From Saprospirales bacterium (GTDB taxonomy: Bacteria > Bacteroidota > Bacteroidia > Chitinophagales > Saprospiraceae), in NCBI GenBank assembly GCA_003448025.1, contig DLXL01000563.1, positions 1 through 5,107 of the forward strand: 5,107 nt of DNA, written 5' to 3'. Shown piece by piece: positions 1-5,107 of the stretch. Position numbers and translations under genes: made by a program. The notes beneath the pieces are model-generated. The model made no database searches and was not told the origin of the DNA. It was given only the letters and a program-made list of their open reading frames with translations. Within the stretch, counting starts at the first letter, position 1, and every line of letters starts with the position of its first letter.

Positions 1-2912
1 GATGCCAGGCAAAGATCACACGGTCCATCACTATTGGAGGCGCTCCGGTGCCGGTCATTTCCGCTAACCCAAACCCTGCCTGTGTTGGTGAGCCGGTGAT
101 GTTTATGGGTACTGCTCCGGGCGTGATTGGCTGGGCCTGGGATTTTGACAATGGTTCCACCAACGGAGCTCAGAACCCATCGCACAGCTTCCTGACCGCC
201 GGAAGTTACAACGTAACCCTGACGGTTACCGATGCCTTTGGCTGCACTAATTCGGCAACTCTGGCAGTTACGGTAAACTCGGCTGTACCACCCGGTGTGA
301 TTACTGTTGCTCCAGGTCTGACCGTCTGTGCCGGCACACCCGTAACCCTGACCGCTCCTGCAGGATTTTCCTACCTGTGGTCAACGCTGGCAACGACACA
401 AAATATTATTACCACCTCAGCCGGCACCTATACCGTGACACTCACGAATGCCAATGGCTGTACCCGGGTACTGGATCCTGTGACGGTAGTCATCTTGCCT
501 CCGCCGGTAGCTTATATTTCCGGCAATCCGGTCATCTGCGATATGGGTTGCACCACGCTGAGTGCCCCCCTGGGCTCAGGCTATACCTACCAATGGCTTG
601 ATGCCGGCAACAATCCGATTATTGGGGCAACTGGTCAGTCTTTAGTTGTTTGCGACAATAACCTCCTGACGGGATACTCCGTAGTGGTTACAGATGCCAA
701 TTTGTGTTCCGACACCTCGGCACTTTTGATGGTTACTGTGGAGACATCTCCGGCATTTACTATTACGGTGACACCTGACGACTGTGAAGGGGTGCCAGTA
801 ACCTTAACTATTACACCTATTCAGCCCAATGTTGTTTATTCCTGGAGTAATGGCGCCACTGGAACTTCGATCACCGTTTTACAGGCCGGAACTTATTATG
901 CTATAGGAACGGATACCACCAGTGGTTGCCAGGGAACAGCCAGTGCGATCATCCACCCGTTGCCGGATTTGTGCATAATACCCGTGGGTTGTTACGAATC
1001 GTGTAACCCGGATACCATTTGTGGTCCACCAGGAATGGCATCTTATCAATGGAATAAAGATGGTGTACCCATAACAGGAGAAAACCAACAGTGTCTGATT
1101 GTAACACAAAGTGGCACCTATACCCTGACCTGTACAACCAGTTTTGGCTGTAGCGACACCTCAGACGACCTGATGCTCATGCTCAAATATTGTGGCTGCG
1201 AAGAATTGATGGTGGAAGCAGAACCATTGGAAGGAGATTCCTGCTGCTGGATCATTTCGTATTCCAATCCGGTTGACAGCCTTTTTGGCCTGATTATTTA
1301 CAGCAACGATACCGACTTCAATTTCGATTTGACAAACCTTGACCCGTCGTTGAGTGTCTTTTCAATGAGTAATAACTCGATTAGCCTGGTAAATAGCATC
1401 CCTAATTACCCGCTCCCCAAAGGAGCCCTGGATAGTTTTCTCATTTTCTGCCTGACCGATGTGCAAAATATGCCACAGCAAGTCATTTTCGACTGGTATG
1501 ATTTTGAGTTTAACGTTGCCTGTTCTGACACATTGGAGTTTGATTGCCCGGTTGAGCCAGACTGCTTGTATATTTCAACAGATTCCATATATTGCGAGGA
1601 TATGGAGGTGTTTTACACCATAACCGTGTGTAATCCTATTGATGCAGATTTTAGCATCCAGTATATTGCGATCAATCCAACCAGCCCTCCGGGTATTGTG
1701 GTCATTCCGCCTTTTATTGATGCCTCCGCAAACCCAATTGATCCGGGTGAATGTCAGACCTATACGCTGGCTTTATCTGGCACAAATATCACAGGTGAGT
1801 TGTTCTGTTTCAATCTGATTGCCCATGATGAAGAACCGGACCATATGGACACTTCCAGGTGTTGTTCCGTGGACACCTTGTATTGCATTGAAATACCAGA
1901 TTGCCAACCATGTGACGATATAGGCATCGAGTTGGTGGAAGATGTTTCTCCGGCAGGAGAGGAGGGCTGTTGTTATAATATCAGCCTGTACAACAACTAT
2001 TCCGGCAGTTATTTTGATGGAATCACGCTCTGCATGTTGAGTCCTGGTGTTACGATGAGTATGATTAATCCATTTGGATCAGGTTGGTTTACCAACAGTT
2101 TTACGCCAAGTATTATTGATCTGGAGGTTGTACCACCACTTGGCGCTTATTTACCCGTAGGGGTGGCCACTTTGCCCACGATTTGCATCCAAACCAATCA
2201 GGCGCCTCCACAATTTCTGGAAATCAAATGGATAAAAGACGGTGAAGTTGTTTGCAGAGACACCATCGAACTTAGTTGCGAGCCTCCATGTGGTTATATT
2301 TCACAAGACACCGTCATCTGTAATCCGGATAATCCTGGAACCTGGATTTTCTCCGGAGTTCTCCACAATACCTCTAATTATACCATGGGGGAAGGGCATA
2401 TTGTTTTCACTTCCCCTCCGGGCTTAGTTGCTTATAATCAAATCATTGTATTTGGTGGTGGATTACCTCCAGGTGGCACACAGACGTTCAGCATTCCTTT
2501 GGGCGCTCCTGCCATGGCTGGCGATGAAGTTTGCTTTACCGTAGCGCTGCATGCTTTGGACGATGATGCCAATCATACTCATTGCTGTAACTTCTATGAT
2601 TGCATTCAATTACCCGAATGTGATGTAGAAAGTTATATAGAAGAGGAATATCTCAGCTCCGGCGCCCCCTTTACCGTGTATCCGAATCCCAACAAGGGGG
2701 AATTCAGCATTAAAATCAACCCGGATTGGACAGTACCCCAGCAGTTGCGCATATTGGATATTAATAGCCGGGTCATATGGCAACAATCATTAGAAGATTT
2801 GGCCGGACGCGAGTTACTGCCCGTACGGATGGAAGGAATGGCTAGTGGCGTCTATTTGGTAGAGTTGGTAGCGAACGGGAAATGCTGGACAAGACGTGTC
2901 GTAATCGAATGA
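1..2912 (+). CDS. Large secreted PKD/Ig-like multidomain surface protein with T9SS type A sorting domain (5' partial)
   Basis: The frame is open from the left edge (first full codon at position 3), so the true start and signal peptide lie outside the window; about 969 residues are visible. Numbering from the GTG at 48 as residue 1: a PKD domain at about 1-76 (WDFDNG and the GSYNVTLTVTD signature), then four Ig-like domains at about 82-149, 152-231, 234-302 and 305-379, each with a paired Cys and most with a GTYT-type strand. A cysteine-rich block at about 382-859 has an A-B-A-B repeat layout and matches no family I can name. Residues 872-954 are a T9SS type A sorting domain (VYPNPNKGEFSI, GVYLVEL, ending in a basic RRVVIE). 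By family knowledge such proteins cross the outer membrane through the type IX system and become surface-attached or released. An adhesin-like or structural role is inferred; no catalytic domain is seen. It converges with the YHYH gene across a hairpin. Confidence 0.95.
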   Translation, partial: CQAKITRSITIGGAPVPVISANPNPACVGEPVMFMGTAPGVIGWAWDFDNGSTNGAQNPSHSFLTAGSYNVTLTVTDAFGCTNSATLAVTVNSAVPPGVITVAPGLTVCAGTPVTLTAPAGFSYLWSTLATTQNIITTSAGTYTVTLTNANGCTRVLDPVTVVILPPPVAYISGNPVICDMGCTTLSAPLGSGYTYQWLDAGNNPIIGATGQSLVVCDNNLLTGYSVVVTDANLCSDTSALLMVTVETSPAFTITVTPDDCEGVPVTLTITPIQPNVVYSWSNGATGTSITVLQAGTYYAIGTDTTSGCQGTASAIIHPLPDLCIIPVGCYESCNPDTICGPPGMASYQWNKDGVPITGENQQCLIVTQSGTYTLTCTTSFGCSDTSDDLMLMLKYCGCEELMVEAEPLEGDSCCWIISYSNPVDSLFGLIIYSNDTDFNFDLTNLDPSLSVFSMSNNSISLVNSIPNYPLPKGALDSFLIFCLTDVQNMPQQVIFDWYDFEFNVACSDTLEFDCPVEPDCLYISTDSIYCEDMEVFYTITVCNPIDADFSIQYIAINPTSPPGIVVIPPFIDASANPIDPGECQTYTLALSGTNITGELFCFNLIAHDEEPDHMDTSRCCSVDTLYCIEIPDCQPCDDIGIELVEDVSPAGEEGCCYNISLYNNYSGSYFDGITLCMLSPGVTMSMINPFGSGWFTNSFTPSIIDLEVVPPLGAYLPVGVATLPTICIQTNQAPPQFLEIKWIKDGEVVCRDTIELSCEPPCGYISQDTVICNPDNPGTWIFSGVLHNTSNYTMGEGHIVFTSPPGLVAYNQIIVFGGGLPPGGTQTFSIPLGAPAMAGDEVCFTVALHALDDDANHTHCCNFYDCIQLPECDVESYIEEEYLSSGAPFTVYPNPNKGEFSIKINPDWTVPQQLRILDINSRVIWQQSLEDLAGRELLPVRMEGMASGVYLVELVANGKCWTRRVVIE
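48..275 (+). other. PKD domain within the large surface protein
   Basis: The translation shows an early conserved Cys (CVGEPV), the W-x-WDFDNG core, the NPSHSF strand and the GSYNVTLTVTD strand that define PKD folds. The domain ends at the TVN linker. PKD domains are extracellular beta-sandwich modules in adhesins and secreted enzymes; here it acts as one more structural unit in the chain. The 15 residues before it (starting CQAKITRS) look like the tail of a preceding domain. Confidence 0.85.
291..1184 (+). repeat. Four consecutive Ig-like modules in the large surface protein
   Basis: Four modules of about 65-80 residues follow one another (about 291-494, 501-740, 747-953 and 960-1184). They share the pattern Cys near the start, a Y-x-W strand (YLWS, YQWL, YSWS, YQWN), a glycine-tyrosine strand (GTYTVTL, GYSVVVTD, GTYYAIG, GTYTLTC) and a closing Cys (NGC, NLC, SGC, FGC). 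At DNA level the GTYT segments remain close: ggcacctatacc occurs at 423-434 and again at 1113-1124. This fits Ig-like/PKD-like repeats of Bacteroidota surface proteins. Divergence is high, so slippage or recent duplication is unlikely. Confidence 0.8.
1191..2624 (+). repeat. Cysteine-rich A-B-A-B tandem modules of unrecognised family
   Basis: Two different modules alternate. A1 (about 1191-1565) and A2 (about 1905-2291) share an opening Cys followed by an acidic strand, a Cys-Cys-aromatic motif (SCCW, GCCY), a mid-module Cys before a TD/TN segment (FCLTD, ICIQTN), a DW/KW strand, and a CSDTLEFDC / CRDTIELSC closing strand. B1 (about 1566-1904) and B2 (about 2292-2624) share YIS-x-D-x-x-x-C at the start, a PPG turn, a proline-glycine stretch before TYTLAL / TFSIPL, a CF strand (LFCFNL, VCFTVAL), a His/Asp-rich loop, a CC pair, and C-I-x-x-P-x-C at the end. 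This is seen directly by aligning the translation by eye. The A modules average about 127 residues and the B modules about 112. Function unknown; extracellular disulfide-stabilised beta modules are the likely form. Confidence 0.8.
2661..2909 (+). other. T9SS type A C-terminal sorting domain of the large surface protein
   Basis: The last roughly 83 residues carry the standard elements of the type A sorting signal: VYPNPNKGEFSI after a short acidic linker, a central strand ending in SRVIWQQ, and GVYLVEL followed by a basic C-terminus (CWTRRVVIE). In characterised systems this domain directs substrates to the type IX translocon and is cleaved during attachment to the surface. A Cys just before the terminal basic residues is unusual but may be incidental. 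Confidence 0.93.
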
Positions 2913-2959
2913 GATGTTAGTCCATGCTGTCTGCCAGAATGCTCCCATTCCGTTATAGT

Positions 2960-3009
2960 TAACAAAGGCCGCTTTGCACCTCCTATAGGTGGCAAAGCGG
3001 CCTTTGTTA
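2960..3009. terminator. Long hairpin between convergent genes, likely bidirectional terminator
   Basis: The arms 2960-2977 and 2992-3009 are perfectly complementary over 18 bp (left arm taacaaaggccgctttgc). A bulged G at 2991 is followed by a further 4-bp inner stem (2978-2981 with 2987-2990) and a 5-nt loop. The arm ends are A-rich on entry and T-rich on exit (cctttgttatt on the plus strand, cctttgttaac on the minus strand), so either transcript would leave a GC-rich stem followed by a short U-rich run. It lies 47 nt after the plus-strand stop and 24 nt after the minus-strand stop, where both genes end. The U-tracts are short, so termination strength is uncertain. Confidence 0.8.
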
Positions 3010-3033
3010 TTGGGGAGGGGGCCTGGCAATGCA

Positions 3034-4257
3034 CTACCGTACCACTAACCGTTTAACAGCGCGTTCGTTCGCTGATTGAGCCATTAAAAAGTAAACACCG
3101 GGTGTAGTCAATTGGAAAAACTCTCCGTTTCGCACCTGAATCTGTTGATAAATCACTCTGCCCAATCCGTCATACACCCGACATTCAATCGTTTCAGTTT
3201 CAGGGAAAATCAGGATAAATTTACCTTCAGACGGATTGGGGAATACTTCAATTTTCAGTTGCTCAGGGACATCAGGAATGCCAGAGGTAGGACTGTAGGT
3301 TTGTACCGGTTCGTTAGGAACATTATGTCCGCTCTGTGGTCCGGTATTCCCTGCCTGTACCGTTCCATAATATTGCGGACCCAGAATATACGGGTATTCT
3401 GCCACTCCATTATTATCCAATGTAATGAAATAGCAGTAAATCCCCTCAGGATATTCCGGCGTCACGCAAAAGCGCCCGTTGTGTTCGTCCAGATCCCCCA
3501 ATCCAGCCACGTATTCAAAATCTTCCAGGTATAAACCCAGAGGGTAAGTTCCATTTACTACAGGACCATACTGGTTAGCCGGCAACTGTGTGCCATCCGG
3601 TTTGGTTTGTCGAACTGTAATATTTCTTTTACGATAGCTGGACTTCATCCGTTTGACTCCCCCGGTTCCGTCTGTATTAGCGTAGCCAAAGCATCCGTAA
3701 ATAGGGAAACCATCAAAGGCATATCCCACGATGGGCGAATGATTACCTTCATCGCTGTCATCGTACAAACAAGTGGGATTAAGGTGATGATGATACTCTC
3801 CGTTGGGAGCAGGATGTCCAAGGCAATTGTCGAAAGAAGGGCCTTCAGCCACAATGGCATTTCGATTCCAAATACCCTGATTTTGCCAGCTCATGGCATC
3901 TTTTGCATTAAAAACAGACACTCCATTGGTCCACACCCCTATATGGCCAAGTGGAGTGGAAATCAGGTTTCCTGTGTTTTTCTGTGGATTACGGGTAATC
4001 TTGAATACAAAATTCTGATTGGCAGGTGTATTTGGATTGCCTGCCCAGGGGCCTATGTCATATCCAGGAATACAAGTGGTAGTGACGTACACATTGGCAG
4101 CAGAGTACTGCACCTGCTGTACATTGCTGGGAATGTTGTTATAACCGGTTTCACCACCCGGATTAATAATCCAGGACGTTACTTCAGGGGTGAGCGCTTG
4201 TGCAAATAAATTGGCTGTTGCCAACAGGCAAGCCAATATAGTGGATTGTTTTATCAT
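3034..4257 (-). CDS. YHYH domain-containing secreted protein with T9SS type A sorting domain
   Basis: A 407-residue protein. Residues 1-21 form a signal peptide (MIKQ, a hydrophobic core, then an AQA cleavage-like site). The central part, about 100-290, matches the YHYH domain family. It has the GVWTNGVSVFNAKDA strand (107-121), EGPSFDNCLGH (138-148), the name motif in the form YHHH (155-158), VGYAFDGFPIYG (177-188), DLDEHNGRF (255-263) and TPEYPEGIYCYF (266-277). After a Pro/Thr/Gly-rich linker, a type A sorting domain occupies about 333-407 (VFPNPSEGKF, GVYFLMA, ending KRLVVR), so export through the type IX system is expected. The biochemical function of YHYH domains is not established; the conserved His and acidic residues invite metal binding, which is inference. 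The ATG lies 15 nt after the stop of the upstream sensor gene, so it is probably the last gene of that operon. No Shine-Dalgarno sequence is visible, as is usual in this phylum. Confidence 0.93.
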   Translation of the reverse strand: MIKQSTILACLLATANLFAQALTPEVTSWIINPGGETGYNNIPSNVQQVQYSAANVYVTTTCIPGYDIGPWAGNPNTPANQNFVFKITRNPQKNTGNLISTPLGHIGVWTNGVSVFNAKDAMSWQNQGIWNRNAIVAEGPSFDNCLGHPAPNGEYHHHLNPTCLYDDSDEGNHSPIVGYAFDGFPIYGCFGYANTDGTGGVKRMKSSYRKRNITVRQTKPDGTQLPANQYGPVVNGTYPLGLYLEDFEYVAGLGDLDEHNGRFCVTPEYPEGIYCYFITLDNNGVAEYPYILGPQYYGTVQAGNTGPQSGHNVPNEPVQTYSPTSGIPDVPEQLKIEVFPNPSEGKFILIFPETETIECRVYDGLGRVIYQQIQVRNGEFFQLTTPGVYFLMAQSANERAVKRLVVR

Positions 4258-4272
4258 GTGTTCTATTGCTTT

Positions 4273-4731
4273 TTATCTTGGTTTAGGTTTGTGCGGCGGG
4301 CCCATACTCTGAACGGCTTCTCCAATGGCCGCATCAAAACGGGAAAGCTGATCGGGGCGACAAATGGCGCGCACCTGCCGGAAATGCTCATAGGTAAAGA
4401 GTTCTTCTTTTGTCCGCAAGGCGCCCAGTGAATCGGCCAATATTTGCACTTCCGGAGAATTGGCTTCCTTAGTAGCCATCAACCGGAACATGGCTTCGCG
4501 TACCGCTTTGTTTTGATTGCGATAGGTTTCCAGGGTGGTCCGGTGCTCCATGCGCAATTTGTCGTAGACGCCCTGCTGCGCCTCGTCCATGCCAGTGGCT
4601 CGCACCAGAAACTGAAATGGACCTGCTTCGTGTGGATTCGGAGGCTTATTTACCCATAAAAAAGTAAGCGTGCCCGCATTCAGCAGGAGTAAAACGGCAA
4701 TCGCTATTTTGTAAAATTTCAAGGTTTCCAT
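4273..4731 (-). CDS. Spy/CpxP-like periplasmic heavy-metal sensor family protein, membrane-anchored
   Basis: A 152-residue protein with the start set at the ATG 4731-4729. It has a short N-terminus (METLKFYK), one membrane helix at about 8-27 (IAIAVLLLLNAGTLTFLWV), then a helical, charged periplasmic domain. Segments typical of the Bacteroidota periplasmic heavy-metal sensor / Spy-CpxP group are visible: a MDEAQQ stretch (48-53) in place of LTxxQ, a long helix around EHRTTLETYRNQNKAVREAMF, and EHFRQVRAICRPDQLSRFD (115-133) as the second LTxxQ-like element with its usual Cys. The tail is Pro/Lys-rich (PPHKPKPR). Relatives are helical hairpin dimers that sense envelope stress or metals or act as chaperones. 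The region has few His or Met residues, so metal binding is not obvious. The start is only 4 nt after the previous stop, indicating coupling. A longer in-frame start at 4812 would overlap the previous gene by 77 nt and push the membrane helix inward, so it is rejected. Confidence 0.86.
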   Translation of the reverse strand: METLKFYKIAIAVLLLLNAGTLTFLWVNKPPNPHEAGPFQFLVRATGMDEAQQGVYDKLRMEHRTTLETYRNQNKAVREAMFRLMATKEANSPEVQILADSLGALRTKEELFTYEHFRQVRAICRPDQLSRFDAAIGEAVQSMGPPHKPKPR

Positions 4732-4735
4732 ACGC

Positions 4736-5035
4736 TCAAATTTGAGGTCCTTCGGAACTGGTGAAGTATTCGTTGATGAACATCTCCTTATCGGTTCTCT
4801 GTTTTTTTCCAAGATGGCTGTAGTCCAGACACATGAACAGATTGGCTACCAATAGCACTACTACACAAGCAGCTGCACTCCATACCTGAGCAGCCGACAT
4901 ATTCACTACCCTGGCTTTGATACGCATTGATCGTTGCATAGCTCTGTCAAACAAGTCAGAAGATGCACTGGCTCTTCGAATACCTTGCAGACTTTCCATG
5001 GTGTCATCAATCCATTTATTTTCTGTTTCTTTCAT
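4736..5035 (-). CDS. Small single-pass membrane protein, putative ECF-associated anti-sigma-like regulator
   Basis: A 99-residue protein. The N-terminal 48 residues are soluble and charged and include WIDDTMESLQGIRRASASSDLFDRA split across 8-32. This resembles the N-terminus of small Bacteroidota proteins that sit between an ECF sigma factor gene and a periplasmic heavy-metal sensor gene (typical pattern: I-x-x-TL-x-SL-x-G-I-x-RA). One membrane helix lies at about 50-70 (AQVWSAAACVVVLLVANLFM), followed by a short polar tail ending EGPQI. With a cytoplasmic N-terminus it could hold a sigma factor, as anti-sigma factors do; this is inference, since no zinc-binding HxxxCxxC motif is present. The sigma factor gene would be to the right, outside the window. 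The start ATG is the first after the repeat array; ATGs inside the array are out of frame or run into stops. Confidence 0.83.
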   Translation of the reverse strand: MKETENKWIDDTMESLQGIRRASASSDLFDRAMQRSMRIKARVVNMSAAQVWSAAACVVVLLVANLFMCLDYSHLGKKQRTDKEMFINEYFTSSEGPQI

Positions 5036-5040
5036 GATTG

Positions 5041-5107
5041 TAAGGTCATTTAGGTCATTTCATTTGGGGGCATTTGGGTCATTTGGGGTCATTAAGGGTC
5101 ATTTGGG
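5041..5107. repeat. Array of GGTCATT-like direct repeats upstream of the minus-strand operon (truncated at window edge)
   Basis: On the plus strand GGTCATT occurs exactly at 5044, 5053, 5077, 5087 and 5097, with a one-mismatch copy GGGCATT at 5068 and a degenerate TTTCATT at 5058. Read on the minus strand the unit is AAATGACC. Most spacings are 9-10 bp, close to one helical turn, with one irregular 5 and one 10 step around 5058-5068. The array begins 5 nt upstream of the start codon of the membrane protein gene and reaches the window end, so its full length is unknown. It may be a simple tandem repeat (microsatellite-like) or a cluster of binding sites in the operon leader; no promoter consensus could be picked out within it. 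Confidence 0.8.

Noticed and set aside
36..50. GGAGG followed 7 nt later by GTG at 48, looking like a ribosome binding site and start for the large protein
   Set aside because: The frame is open to the left edge with protein-like sequence, the GTG falls at the first strand of a PKD domain, and no signal peptide follows, though a T9SS cargo needs one. The GGAGG codes for a Gly-Gly linker.
3607..4209. A 200-codon open frame on the plus strand opposite the YHYH gene
   Set aside because: It lies wholly antisense to a gene with strong domain evidence, and its translation shows no domain, signal peptide or coherent composition. The same applies to the open frame at 3112-3534.
4732..4812. N-terminal extension of the Spy/CpxP-like gene from an ATG at 4812
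   Set aside because: It would overlap the upstream gene and add 27 polar residues before the membrane anchor; the ATG at 4731 gives the normal family layout and a 4-nt gap.
5036..5107. Upstream start codons inside the AAATGACC repeats extending the small membrane protein
   Set aside because: All but one ATG are out of frame with the gene, and the in-frame one at 5092 meets a TGA after ten codons.
5041..5107. CRISPR-like array
   Set aside because: Units are only about 7-10 bp with no unique spacers; this is a short direct-repeat tract.

Overview
The window looks like a piece of a Bacteroidota chromosome, probably from a Saprospiraceae-like or related environmental lineage. Three things support this. 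Two proteins end in type IX secretion (T9SS) type A sorting domains, a system restricted to the Bacteroidetes group. The large protein is built from PKD and Ig-like modules typical of these gliding or surface-associated bacteria. A small gene pair (membrane protein plus Spy/CpxP-like sensor) matches a layout common in this phylum. Start codons lack clear Shine-Dalgarno sequences, which also fits. The genus assignment is inference only.

Layout. Positions 1-2912 (+) hold the 3' part of a large secreted surface protein whose start lies left of the window. It consists of a PKD domain, four Ig-like domains, a cysteine-rich A-B-A-B block that I do not recognise as a named family, and a C-terminal T9SS sorting domain. 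Positions 2913-3033 are a convergent intergenic gap dominated by a long near-perfect hairpin, a likely bidirectional terminator. On the minus strand, reading right to left, three tightly spaced genes follow. The first (5035-4736) is a 99-residue single-pass membrane protein of the kind found beside ECF sigma factors. The second (4731-4273) is a 152-residue Spy/CpxP-like periplasmic sensor or chaperone anchored in the membrane. The third (4257-3034) is a secreted YHYH-domain protein with its own T9SS sorting domain. Gaps of 4 and 15 nt suggest one transcript. Upstream of it (5041-5107, running off the window) is an array of GGTCATT-like direct repeats spaced about 10 bp apart.

How it may work together (inference): the minus-strand genes resemble an envelope stress or metal response unit (sigma factor off-window, membrane regulator, periplasmic sensor). 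The unusual part is that a T9SS-exported YHYH protein sits at its distal end. The large plus-strand protein is an independent, convergently transcribed surface or adhesin-like protein. No RNA genes, CRISPR arrays or insertion sequences were seen.
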